DNA from: Mycetocola spongiae
Lineage (GTDB): Bacteria; Actinomycetota; Actinomycetes; Actinomycetales; Microbacteriaceae
NCBI RefSeq assembly: GCF_020424085.1
Contig: NZ_CP080203.1
Span: forward strand, 1,116,001-1,180,000
DNA: 64,000 nt
Direction: 5' to 3'
The position numbers and the translations under genes are program-made. The number at the start of each line of letters is the position of its first letter. Position 1 is the first letter of the stretch. Positions 24,766 through 32,959 of this stretch are shown here, piece after piece. The notes beneath the pieces are model-generated. The model had not been told where the DNA came from and made no database searches. It worked only from the letters and a program-made list of their open reading frames with translations.

Positions 24766-25083
24766 ATGCAGAAAATACTCGCCGGAACCGTGATCGCACT
24801 CGTCGGTTCCGCCACCATCCTGGGCATCGCGGCGCCCGCATCCGCTCTCCACTCGGAGGACGCCGGCGGCGGTACGTTCGAATATGGCGTCGAGAAATTT
24901 GGCGGTAATACGTGGATCTCAAAGTCCAATTATTGGCATCCCTCGAAGAAGCATCGTTCAACCGCCTGCTACGCGTATACCCACTGCCGTCGATCGGCCG
25001 ATGCCGGGCCCGGTGACTGGGCGGAGGCGGGAATCATCTTTGGGGGCGAGGCCGGCGCACGCGCGTACTGGTACGTATACTAA
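24766..25083 (+). CDS. Lactococcin 972 family bacteriocin precursor
   Basis: A 105-residue secreted peptide precursor. A Sec signal peptide (MQKILAG, hydrophobic core, cleavage after APASA at residue 27) is followed by a mature part of about 78 residues. It matches the lactococcin 972 pattern: a Gly-rich start GGGTFEYGV, SNYWHPSKKHRSTA, then DWAEA and an aromatic end ARAYWYVY. Lactococcin 972 blocks septum formation by binding lipid II. Two cysteines (68 and 74) are unusual because lactococcin 972 has none. GAGGAAATT precedes the ATG. Export-type ABC genes follow downstream. Confidence 0.85.
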   Translation: MQKILAGTVIALVGSATILGIAAPASALHSEDAGGGTFEYGVEKFGGNTWISKSNYWHPSKKHRSTACYAYTHCRRSADAGPGDWAEAGIIFGGEAGARAYWYVY

Positions 25084-25179
25084 CCGCCCGCCCCTGACCG
25101 CACCGAGGTCCCCCGAGCGCGCATCATCCCGTACCGCCCCGAGGCGGGAAAAAGGAACCACCCGGAAGAGAGAAGAATC

Positions 25180-25800
25180 ATGACCCATCGCGGCGCCGCT
25201 GTGCTGATGCTTCCCGTATATATGATCCTCGGGGGTTGCTCCCCGCATTCCACGCCGGAGTCCTCCTCGGTGATGCCGGAGGTGCACGAGTCCACAATCC
25301 CGGAGTTCGGCGGCCCCTATGCCGCGGAATACCGCGAGGCCTATCGCACGCTGAGATCCGAGGATGGGCGCGCCATCATCGCGGATGAGAACATCACCGA
25401 GGCCGAATATGCCGAGATGGTCTCCGCCTATGGTGCCTGCCTGAGATCCTTTGGAATTCGGTTCCGAGGCTATAACCCCGATTTCTCCCACGATTATGAC
25501 CTGCCCGAGGGCGAGCGTCATGAGGACGGGGAAAATCAGCTCAACGAGTGCGCCGCGCGCACGGGCGAGCGGGAGATCAACTACCTCTATTCCAGTGCCC
25601 TGAAAAACCCCGATCATCTGGACCGCGGAACGCTTGAGGTTGCCTGTTTCATCCGGGAGGGCCTGGTCTCCCCCGACTACACGGTAAACCAGTGGCAAAA
25701 AGACAATTTATCCCGGGAATTTCCGATCATCAGATCGGATAAAAGCGCGGCGGATCTCGATAGATGCCGGCGGGATCCCCTTGGCATCATGCCCCGCTAG
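25180..25800 (+). CDS. Bacteriocin-island lipoprotein 3
   Basis: A 206-residue predicted lipoprotein with a short signal and lipobox MILGGC (Cys20). It is a distant paralog of the two lipoproteins upstream of the bacteriocin gene. The order YREAYRTL, ADENITEAEY, GACLRSFGI, LNECAART, VACFIREGLV and DRCRRDPLGI matches theirs, including all four mature cysteines. It lies 96 bp after the bacteriocin gene with a GAGAGAAG ribosome site, and 46 bp before the exporter genes. It uses more AGA and AT-ending codons than its neighbours. Immunity or accessory function is inferred from position only. Confidence 0.72.
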   Translation: MTHRGAAVLMLPVYMILGGCSPHSTPESSSVMPEVHESTIPEFGGPYAAEYREAYRTLRSEDGRAIIADENITEAEYAEMVSAYGACLRSFGIRFRGYNPDFSHDYDLPEGERHEDGENQLNECAARTGEREINYLYSSALKNPDHLDRGTLEVACFIREGLVSPDYTVNQWQKDNLSREFPIIRSDKSAADLDRCRRDPLGIMPR

Positions 25801-25846
25801 GCCCGTCCCGAAAAGAACCATCCCCGCACCGTTTTAAGGAACCACG

Positions 25847-26926
25847 ATGAACCCCACCCCCGATCGATCCGCGCGCAAACCCGGGTTTCGTCTTGCCCCC
25901 GCCGGGATACTGACCCTCGCGGCGGTACTCCTGCTCGCACTGGGTGCGGGCGGGGCCGCGCTCTGGCTGCCATCCGCGACCCCCGAATCGCTCACGGCGG
26001 CCTCCGCCGCCCCGAGCATCGCGGTGAGCGAGCGCGAGTTTTGGGATGAATACCCCGTGGAGCTGATCCCGGTGCGCGGACCCGATACCACGCTGATCTC
26101 CACGGCCAGCGGCAGAATCACCCGCTTCGAGTGCGGGGCTGGCACCACCCTGGTCTCCGGCAGCGCCGCACTGTTTGTGGACGGCAGCCCCGTGATCGCC
26201 CTGGCCACCTCGATACCGCTCTGGCGCGATCTGGTGGTGGGCGACCGTGGCACCGACGTGCAGGCGGTGCAAACCGAACTGGCCCGCCTCGGCCAAGCCG
26301 TGCGCATCAGCGGCACCCTGGATACCGCCACCCTGCGGGCACTCGGTGCCCTCTATACCGCCGCGGGAGAGAGGAGCACGCCCCCGGAATCCGTGGAACT
26401 GGCGCGCATCCTGTGGCTGCCGCGCGCCGCTACCCTGCTCAGTTCCTGCGCGCTGGGTACCGGATCGATGCTCACCTCCGGCGAGGCCCTCGCCGTGAGC
26501 ACCGGCACGCTGTCCTCGGTATCGCTGACCGTGACCCCCACCGAACTCCTTCCCGGACCCCATAACATCGTGCTCGACTCCGTATCCGTTCCCCTCCCCG
26601 AGGAGGGCACCATTACCGAACCAGAATCGCTGGCGCTGATCGAATCTACCCGCGCCTATCGTGCGCTCCTGGCCGATACCGAATCCGAAGCCCAGCCGCT
26701 GAACGCCAAGCTGCGACTGGCCGATGCCCTCCTCGCCGCCGTGGTCCCACCCGGCTCCGTTTATGACCTGGACGGGCAGCGCGGTTGTGTCCTGACCGAG
26801 GGCACGCCGCTGCCCGTGCGCATCCTGGGTTCCCGCCTCGGCCAAACCCTCGTTTATCCCGAGGGCGAGGCCCCGAGCCCCGGCAGCGTGGACCTGCGTC
26901 CCGAGGGGCGAACCGCGTGTCGCTAA
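25847..26926 (+). CDS. Membrane-anchored adaptor with peptidoglycan-binding domain
   Basis: A 359-residue protein with one N-terminal membrane helix (about residues 18-42) and an extracytoplasmic body. In the middle, DRGTDVQAVQTELARLGQAV...GTLDTATLRAL is a peptidoglycan_binding_1-type repeat. The rest resembles the adaptor proteins that accompany MacB-like ABC transporters in actinomycetes. AAGGAACC precedes the ATG. The next gene starts inside its 3' end, so adaptor, ATPase and permease form one unit. It likely links the bacteriocin ABC transporter to the cell wall. Confidence 0.77.
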   Translation: MNPTPDRSARKPGFRLAPAGILTLAAVLLLALGAGGAALWLPSATPESLTAASAAPSIAVSEREFWDEYPVELIPVRGPDTTLISTASGRITRFECGAGTTLVSGSAALFVDGSPVIALATSIPLWRDLVVGDRGTDVQAVQTELARLGQAVRISGTLDTATLRALGALYTAAGERSTPPESVELARILWLPRAATLLSSCALGTGSMLTSGEALAVSTGTLSSVSLTVTPTELLPGPHNIVLDSVSVPLPEEGTITEPESLALIESTRAYRALLADTESEAQPLNAKLRLADALLAAVVPPGSVYDLDGQRGCVLTEGTPLPVRILGSRLGQTLVYPEGEAPSPGSVDLRPEGRTACR

Positions 26927-27531
26927 TCCTGCACGGAATCGGGCACCGTTTTCCCGATTCCCCCTGGCTCTTCCGCGGGCTGGATATCACCCTTCACCCG
27001 GGCAGCACCTACGCGCTGACCGGTCCCTCCGGCTCCGGAAAAAGCACCCTCCTCGGGATCCTGGCCGGCTGGGTGGAGCCCGCCGAGGGTCGACTCGAAC
27101 GCGGTGAGGACACCACCATCGGCTGGATTTTCCAGAACCCCCACGGCGTTGCCCGGCGCAGCGCCGCCGATCATGTAGCCCTGCCGCTCCTGGCACGCGG
27201 GCTCTCACCGCGCGCCGCCGACGCACGCGCCCGCGAACTCCTCGACCGGGTGGGGCTTCGTGACCGCGCCGACCGGCTCTTCCGCGAACTCTCCGGCGGC
27301 GAGGCCCAGCGGCTCATGCTCGCCCGCGGCATCGCCTCGCGCCCCGCCCTCCTGCTCGTGGACGAGCCCACAGCGCAGCTCGACCGCGTCACCGCGGGCA
27401 CCGTGAACGCCGCGCTGGCCGCCACCGCCGATGAACATACCATCGTGATAGTGGCCACCCATGACGCCCATACCCGGGATGCCTGCGATGCACAGATAAA
27501 CCTCGAGACCGGTGTGGAGGGCGAGGCATGA
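26917..27531 (+). CDS. ABC transporter ATP-binding protein (bacteriocin island)
   Basis: A 204-residue ATPase of the LolD/MacB type. Walker A is GPSGSGKST, the Q-loop IFQNP, the signature LSGGEAQRL, Walker B LLLVDEPTAQLD and the H-loop VATHD. GTG 26917 is chosen because GAGGGGCG lies 6 nt upstream and similarity begins there. It overlaps the adaptor gene by 10 nt and the permease gene by 4 nt. It probably powers export of, or immunity to, the lactococcin-972-like peptide; such ABC systems flank lcn972-type genes. Confidence 0.9.
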   Translation: MSLILHGIGHRFPDSPWLFRGLDITLHPGSTYALTGPSGSGKSTLLGILAGWVEPAEGRLERGEDTTIGWIFQNPHGVARRSAADHVALPLLARGLSPRAADARARELLDRVGLRDRADRLFRELSGGEAQRLMLARGIASRPALLLVDEPTAQLDRVTAGTVNAALAATADEHTIVIVATHDAHTRDACDAQINLETGVEGEA

Positions 27532-28592
27532 TGCGCGCCCGCGCCACCTGGCGCGAGGCAGCCCGCAATATCTGGTCGGGCACCACCCGCGCCACCGGTT
27601 TTGGGTTAACCCTCTCCGCGCTCATCGCCGGACTACTGCTGGCCGATCTGGGCACCGTGCGCCAGATCACCGGCGAGTCCGAGGCCTTTGCCTCCGCGGG
27701 AGCCGCCACCCTGATTATGACCGCCGAGGGGCGCGTCGCCGGAGCCGCGTGTGAGGCCCTGAACGCCGTGCCCGGGGTGCGGGCGGCGGGAGCGCTGCGG
27801 GCGCTGCCCGATCCGCTCCGGCTCACGCTCCTCCCGCAGGCCCCGCTACCCCAGTTTGAGTTCAGCGCGGGCTTCCCCGCGCTGCTCCGGGCCGATGTCA
27901 CCGCCTCCGGAGGTGCCCTCCTCTCGAGCGAGACCGCGCAATCCCTGGGCGTGGGCCCGGGCGATACCGTCGGGGCGGGAGAGGAACAGCTAATCGTGCG
28001 CGGCAGCTTCGACTATCCCGAGGACGGCAGGCGGGCGGGGCTCGGTTATGCGGTGCTCCTCGGCTCCGATCGCGACGCCCCCTATGACGAATGCTGGGTG
28101 GATTCCTGGCCACAGGTGCCCGATCTGCGCGGGCTGCTCCTGCTCACCGCGGCCCCGGGCGAGAAGCCCCCCGTGGTGGCCCAGCTCAACTCCCGGCTCG
28201 GCGAGTCCTTCGACGGCGCCCAAAAATTCGAGGACCGGCTGACCCGCTGGGCCGCACCGCTCGCCGGGGTGCTGGGCCTGAGCCTGGGATTCATTGCGAT
28301 CCGGATTCGGCGGCTGGAATTGGCCTCCGCCCTGCACGCCCGCGTCCCCCGAGCCTCACTGGCCACGGGCGCGCTGCTGGAAACGGCGTCCTGGGCGCTG
28401 ACCGCGCCGATCATCGGGCTCGCCCTCACCGCGCTGCTCGCCCGCTCATTCTCCGCGGAGGACGCCGGATCGATCCTCCTCCTCGGGGCGAGAATCGCCG
28501 TGCTCGCGGGCCTGGGGGCGCTACTCGGCGCGCTCCTCTCGCTGCTGCTGGTGCGCGAAAAACACCTATTCCGCTATTTTAGAGAGCGGTAG
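27528..28592 (+). CDS. ABC transporter permease (MacB-like, bacteriocin island)
   Basis: A 354-residue permease. One N-terminal helix (about residues 22-44) is followed by a large extracytoplasmic domain of about 210 residues and three C-terminal helices (about 248-268, 285-310, 320-345). This is the FtsX/MacB topology. It starts in an ATGA overlap with the ATPase gene. The family usually extrudes or pulls substrates from the membrane rather than importing. It is the last gene of the bacteriocin island; a convergent amino-acid ABC importer follows. Confidence 0.85.
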   Translation: MMRARATWREAARNIWSGTTRATGFGLTLSALIAGLLLADLGTVRQITGESEAFASAGAATLIMTAEGRVAGAACEALNAVPGVRAAGALRALPDPLRLTLLPQAPLPQFEFSAGFPALLRADVTASGGALLSSETAQSLGVGPGDTVGAGEEQLIVRGSFDYPEDGRRAGLGYAVLLGSDRDAPYDECWVDSWPQVPDLRGLLLLTAAPGEKPPVVAQLNSRLGESFDGAQKFEDRLTRWAAPLAGVLGLSLGFIAIRIRRLELASALHARVPRASLATGALLETASWALTAPIIGLALTALLARSFSAEDAGSILLLGARIAVLAGLGALLGALLSLLLVREKHLFRYFRER

Positions 28593-28606
28593 CGGGCCGT
28601 GCCCGC
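28592..28606. terminator. Short hairpin between convergent genes
   Basis: A 6-nt stem GCGGGC/GCCCGC with a 3-nt loop fills most of the 20-nt gap between convergent genes. There is no T tract. Confidence 0.3.
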
Positions 28607-28612
28607 GTGCAC

Positions 28613-29371
28613 CTAACCCGCGTTTAACCGGGAGAGGAACACGCGGGTGGCCTCCTGCTGCGGGGCATCAAAGATCTGCTCGGGCGGACCCTGCTCCACG
28701 ATGCGGCCGTGCTCCAGGAAAATCACCCGATCGGCCACGCGCCGGGCGAAGGACATCTCATGGGTGGCCATCACGATGGTGCTGCCCGCGCGCTTCAGAT
28801 CCTGCACGAGGTCCAGCACCTCCCCCACCAGCTGCGGGTCCAGGGCGCTGGTGATCTCGTCCAGGAGCAGGAGCTCCGGGTTGGTGGAGATCGCGCGCAC
28901 AATCGCGACGCGCTGCTGCTGCCCACCCGAGAGGCGATCGGGGAAATCCTTGGCCTTCGCGGCCAGGCCGATCCGTTCCAACAGCTCCATGCCGCGGGCC
29001 TCCGCGGCGGCGCGCGGGACACCCTGAACCTTGCGCGCGGCCAGGGTCACGTTATCCAGCACGTTCAGGTGCGGGAACAGGTTATAGTGCTGAAAAACCA
29101 CGCCGATGCGGGCGCGCACGGCATCCACCTTCACGCGGGGATCGGAGATATCCTGCTCCTGCAGAAAAATCTGGCCGTCGTCGATGCGCTCCAGCAGGTT
29201 GATGGTTTTGAGCAGCGTGGACTTGCCCGAACCGCTCGCGCCAATCAGCACCACCACCTCGTGCCGGGCCACCTCCAGATCCACTCCGCGCAACACCGTG
29301 GTCTCGCCGAAGCTTTTCACCACGTTTTTTACGCGCAGGACAATATCGCCCGCGGGGGTCGGGGTACTCAA
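28613..29371 (-). CDS. Amino-acid ABC transporter ATP-binding protein
   Basis: A 252-residue ATPase of the polar amino-acid uptake group (GlnQ/HisP type). It has Walker A GASGSGKST, Q-loop VFQHYNLFPHL (typical of this group), signature LSGGQQQRV, Walker B LLLLDEITSALD and H-loop MATHE. The TTG at 29371 overlaps the permease stop (TTGA) and is preferred to a longer frame. It is the third gene of a binding protein-permease-ATPase operon. Confidence 0.92.
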   Translation of the reverse strand: MSTPTPAGDIVLRVKNVVKSFGETTVLRGVDLEVARHEVVVLIGASGSGKSTLLKTINLLERIDDGQIFLQEQDISDPRVKVDAVRARIGVVFQHYNLFPHLNVLDNVTLAARKVQGVPRAAAEARGMELLERIGLAAKAKDFPDRLSGGQQQRVAIVRAISTNPELLLLDEITSALDPQLVGEVLDLVQDLKRAGSTIVMATHEMSFARRVADRVIFLEHGRIVEQGPPEQIFDAPQQEATRVFLSRLNAG

Positions 29372-30222
29372 ATCTGACCACCAATCTGCTCGCGCTTCTG
29401 GGCGCGGGCGGTATACCAATCGGTGAGGCGAATCATCGGGAGACTCATCAGGATAAACAGCAGTCCGGCCACCACATAGGGCGTGAAGCTATAGGTCGAG
29501 GCCACCTGGATCTGCGCCGCGCGCACGGCATCCACCGCACCCAGCACCGAGATCAGGCCCACATCCTTCTGAATAGACACAAAATCGTTCATCAGGGCGG
29601 GGGTGACCTTGCGCACCGCCTGCGGCATGACCACAAGGCGCAGGGTCTTTGCGTGGCTCAGCCCGAGCGAGCGTGCGGCCATCCGCTGCGAGGGATTCAC
29701 GGCCTCGATACCCGCGCGCAGCACCTCGGAGACATAGGCGGAATAGGTGAGGATCAGCGCCAGCGATCCCCAAAACTCCACGGGCATCCGCGGCAAAAAG
29801 TCCAGCCCGGGCAGGCCAAAGCCCACCAGATACAGCACCAGAATCAGCGGAATACCGCGGAAAATATCGGTATAGCCCGCGGCCAAAACCCGCAGCGGGA
29901 AAAATACCGGGCCGCGCAGCGTGCGGATCACCGCAAGCAGCGTGGCACCAATCGCAATGCCAATCGAGGCAAAAAACAGCACCCGAATATTCAGCCACAG
30001 CCCGTTAAGAACCGCGGGAAATGACGCCACAAAAACGTCCCAGTTAAAGAACGACCGCTGAACCTCGGCCCAGCCGTCGGTATTAATCACGGCGAACCAC
30101 ACCACCACCGCAAACACCACGGTTGACACCATGCTGATCAGGACGGAGCGGATATTCTGGGTGCGTCGGAACGCGCGCCGTTCCAGCTCGATGGCGCTCG
30201 GAGACGTGGTATCTACACTCAT
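29368..30222 (-). CDS. Amino-acid ABC transporter permease
   Basis: A 284-residue membrane permease of the His/Glu/Gln/Arg/opine family. After a first helix (about residues 30-50) come the typical block LNGLWLNIRVLFFASIGIAIGATLLAVIRT and the EAA loop (EAVNPSQRMAARSLGLSHAKTLRLVVMPQA). It is probably a homodimeric channel for a polar amino acid. It lies 10 nt after the binding-protein gene and overlaps the ATPase gene. Confidence 0.92.
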   Translation of the reverse strand: MSVDTTSPSAIELERRAFRRTQNIRSVLISMVSTVVFAVVVWFAVINTDGWAEVQRSFFNWDVFVASFPAVLNGLWLNIRVLFFASIGIAIGATLLAVIRTLRGPVFFPLRVLAAGYTDIFRGIPLILVLYLVGFGLPGLDFLPRMPVEFWGSLALILTYSAYVSEVLRAGIEAVNPSQRMAARSLGLSHAKTLRLVVMPQAVRKVTPALMNDFVSIQKDVGLISVLGAVDAVRAAQIQVASTYSFTPYVVAGLLFILMSLPMIRLTDWYTARAQKREQIGGQI

Positions 30223-30232
30223 CGGAGTGCGA

Positions 30233-31081
30233 TTACTTCAGGATCGGAGTGTTACCCGCATCGGCCATCCACTCGGTGGCGATCTTCTCCAGGGTGCCAT
30301 CGGCGCGCAGTGCGTCCAGGGCTTCGGAGACGGGGGTGGTCAGCGGGGACTTCTTCGGCAGGACAATCGAGAGCTCATCGCCATCGGTGGCGCCGCCCAG
30401 CAGGCCCACAATCAGGCCGTTATCCTCGAGCTGATCGCCGACCACATAAAACGCCACGGGGGTGTCCACCACAATCGCGTCGATCTGGCCGGTCTTCAGG
30501 GCCATCACGGCATCCTCATTGGTGTTAAACGGGGAGACTCCGGCGGCGGGCTTGATGATGTCCTCCGCGGCGCTATAGCTCGTGGAGCCCACGGTCACGC
30601 CGATCCGCAGATCGCGCAGGTCGGCGAGCGAGGTGGCCCCCTCGGCGGCGCTGCCCTCGGTGGTCACCACGGCCTGGCCGGTGGTGTAATACGGGGTGGA
30701 GAAGTCCACGGCGTTCCGACGCTCATCGGTCGCGGTGTACTGCTGCATGTTCAGGTCCCAGTCCTTCGGGCCCGGCGCGATGGCCGATTCGAAGCTGGTG
30801 CGGGTCCACACCACGTCCTCCTTGGCGAAGCCGAGCTTCTCGGCCACGGCATAGGCCACGGCGGACTCGAGGCCCTTACCATTGGAAGGATCGTTATCGA
30901 TGATCCAGGGGAAATATCCCGGGTCTCCCGTGGCCACCGTGAGCTTACCCGCGGTGACGGTGTCCAGCCCGGTATCGGAACCACCCTCGGCGGCAGGCGT
31001 GGAGCTGCAGCCGCTCAGAACCAGGGCGGTGGCGGCCACGGTCGCGAGGATCGTGGCACGCAAAACAGAAATACGGGACAT
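30233..31081 (-). CDS. Amino-acid ABC transporter substrate-binding lipoprotein
   Basis: A 282-residue family-3 solute-binding lipoprotein. The signal ends in lipobox LVLSGC at about residue 27. The mature part shows TAGKLTVATGDPGYFPWI, the hinge strands and LRDLRIGVTVGSTSY. It binds an amino acid outside the membrane and passes it to the permease encoded next. The ATG at 31081 is preferred over an in-frame start 15 codons upstream because it directly precedes the basic n-region MSRISVLR and GAAAGG lies upstream. The ligand is unknown. Confidence 0.9.
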   Translation of the reverse strand: MSRISVLRATILATVAATALVLSGCSSTPAAEGGSDTGLDTVTAGKLTVATGDPGYFPWIIDNDPSNGKGLESAVAYAVAEKLGFAKEDVVWTRTSFESAIAPGPKDWDLNMQQYTATDERRNAVDFSTPYYTTGQAVVTTEGSAAEGATSLADLRDLRIGVTVGSTSYSAAEDIIKPAAGVSPFNTNEDAVMALKTGQIDAIVVDTPVAFYVVGDQLEDNGLIVGLLGGATDGDELSIVLPKKSPLTTPVSEALDALRADGTLEKIATEWMADAGNTPILK

Positions 31082-31167
31082 GGGGAATGTACCTTTCGGG
31101 AACGTAAGAAGTCTCGACGCAATCATAGCGCCGCGTGAAGAAACGTGTTATTTTGTGACGTTTGGAG

Positions 31168-31647
31168 TCATTTTTCGAGCTGCCAGTCCTCGAAGCTAAA
31201 ACCGGGTGACACGACGCAGCTCACGAGCGTCTCCTCGGCCGCGGGAAGCGTGCGCTGCCATACCCCCGCGGGCACCAGCAGCTGAAGGACCTGCCCCGCC
31301 TCCAGGTCCGGGCCCAGCCGGATGCTCTCGGCGATGTCGGGATGCTCGCCCGTGCCGCCAAGCTCCAGGGTCAGCGTGCCCGGGCCGTGCCAGAGCCAGA
31401 TCTCATCGGAGACGACCTTATGCCACAGCGATTGCTCCCCCACGGGCAACAGAAAATGGATCAGGGTGGCCGCGGGACGCACCCCGCCCGCGGTATCCAC
31501 GGGAGTGCCGCCCGTCCAGGTGCGGCGATACCAGCCGCCCTCGGGATGCGGCGCAAGATCAAGCAGCCGCGCCCGCTCGGGCACATCCAGCCACTCGATA
31601 TGGGCGCCGTCCACGGTGGTGCGCTCGGCGCGCAGCGGTTCAGTCAT
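31168..31647 (-). CDS. Cupin, DUF985 family
   Basis: A 159-residue single-domain cupin (DUF985/cupin_5). It has LAPHPEGGWYRRTW near the start, HFLLPVGEQSLWHKVVSDEIWLWHGPGTL in the first cupin motif, and the end VSPGFSFEDWQL, all family hallmarks. A metal-dependent isomerase or lyase role is possible; the family is uncharacterised. It overlaps the amidohydrolase gene by 8 nt and so ends a three-gene operon. Confidence 0.87.
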   Translation of the reverse strand: MTEPLRAERTTVDGAHIEWLDVPERARLLDLAPHPEGGWYRRTWTGGTPVDTAGGVRPAATLIHFLLPVGEQSLWHKVVSDEIWLWHGPGTLTLELGGTGEHPDIAESIRLGPDLEAGQVLQLLVPAGVWQRTLPAAEETLVSCVVSPGFSFEDWQLEK

Positions 31648-32959
31648 TGGAGTTCTCCTCGGAGGTTAGGTCCCAGGCCGGGGCGCTAAAGCGGACGCGG
31701 CCGGCGATCACGGTGGCCACGCAGGTTCCCTCGCCGGCCTCCACCAGCTGGGCCAGGCCATCGTTTTCGGCGGTCACCGGAATATCAAAAAACGCCAGAT
31801 CGGCGAGCGCCCCCACCGCGAGGTGGCCAAAGCGGCGCGGCCCCACGTTAAAGCCCATCGCCGCGGCGCCGCCGAGCGTGGCGGCGGAAAAGAGCCGGGC
31901 ATGCAGGTTGGCGGCGTGATAGCCCTGATCGCGCGCGATCCGGTAGAGCAGCGCCACATCGGCCATCAGGTCCAGCGAGGGTGAGGATGCGAGCGAGTCG
32001 GTGCCCACCGAGACCTGGTTGCCCTCCTGAAGATACGCGGCCACGGGCGGCATTTCCAGGCCGATGGTGCGGTTGGAGCGCGGGCAGAGGGCCACCGCGG
32101 TGCCGCGCAGGCGCAGCAGTTCCCGGTCGGCCTCGTCCACGTATACACCGTGGGCGATATGGCAATCGGGGCCGAGCACACCGAGGTGATCCACAAACTG
32201 GGTGGAGCTGACGCCGATGCCCTTGCGGCGCAGATCGCGGAAGCTGCCCGCGCCGAGCTGGGACCAGCCGTCGTGCGGGGCGGATTCGCCGCGTTCGATT
32301 CGGGATTCGGCGAGATGAATATGCAGGCGCAGGCCGTTTTGGCGCACAATATCGGGGATGTCCAGGAGCGGCTGAATATCCAAGGAATAGGGGGCGTGCG
32401 GGGATACACCCGCGCCCGGGGTATGCGGGATGCGGTGCATCTCATCGCGCACGCGGTCGCGCCCGTGGGTGCCCCAACCCTCGTTATCCCAGCCCATGAC
32501 CTCCCAGTAGGCGATGCCGTGCAGGTTGGCATCGTGCAGCGCGTCCAGCGCGCCGGCATCGGTCACGACATCCGCGGCGGCCGAGGTGCCCGTGGCGATG
32601 GCCAGGCGCGCGCCGGTCGCGGCATGCACACCCCAGTCATCACCCTGCCGGTCATATACCTCGTCGAAGGACTCCCCCCAGTCCTCAAAGCCGTCATAGC
32701 TGCCGAGGGCCACCTCGCCCATGCCCGAATATTGCAGGTGGGTATGGGCGTTCACGAGGCCCGGGCTGAGGATGCCGGGCCAGTGCCGCTCGCGGAACTC
32801 CACGCCCCGCTCGCGCAGCGCCCCCACCACCCACTCGCGCTCGCCCACGTGCAGGATGCGATCGCCCAGCACGGCCACCGCCCCGTCGTGGATGCGCGGC
32901 GCGGTAATCGGGAGTACAAGATCGGCGGAGTAGACGATGATCGCCGGTGTTCCGTTCAC
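31640..32959 (-). CDS. Amidohydrolase, deaminase type (SAH/MTA deaminase-like)
   Basis: A 439-residue metal-dependent hydrolase of the SsnA/TrzA/MtaD group that deaminates nucleobases or nucleosides. Metal and catalytic motifs are complete: NAHTHLQ, HIHLAESRIE, IAHGVYVDE and GTDSLASS. GTG 32959 overlaps the stop of the upstream SAHH-like gene by 4 nt and has AAAGGAC 8 nt before it. Pairing with an SAHH-like protein suggests it deaminates S-adenosylhomocysteine or a related 5'-thioadenosine, but the exact substrate is inferred. Confidence 0.8.
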   Translation of the reverse strand: MNGTPAIIVYSADLVLPITAPRIHDGAVAVLGDRILHVGEREWVVGALRERGVEFRERHWPGILSPGLVNAHTHLQYSGMGEVALGSYDGFEDWGESFDEVYDRQGDDWGVHAATGARLAIATGTSAAADVVTDAGALDALHDANLHGIAYWEVMGWDNEGWGTHGRDRVRDEMHRIPHTPGAGVSPHAPYSLDIQPLLDIPDIVRQNGLRLHIHLAESRIERGESAPHDGWSQLGAGSFRDLRRKGIGVSSTQFVDHLGVLGPDCHIAHGVYVDEADRELLRLRGTAVALCPRSNRTIGLEMPPVAAYLQEGNQVSVGTDSLASSPSLDLMADVALLYRIARDQGYHAANLHARLFSAATLGGAAAMGFNVGPRRFGHLAVGALADLAFFDIPVTAENDGLAQLVEAGEGTCVATVIAGRVRFSAPAWDLTSEENSND

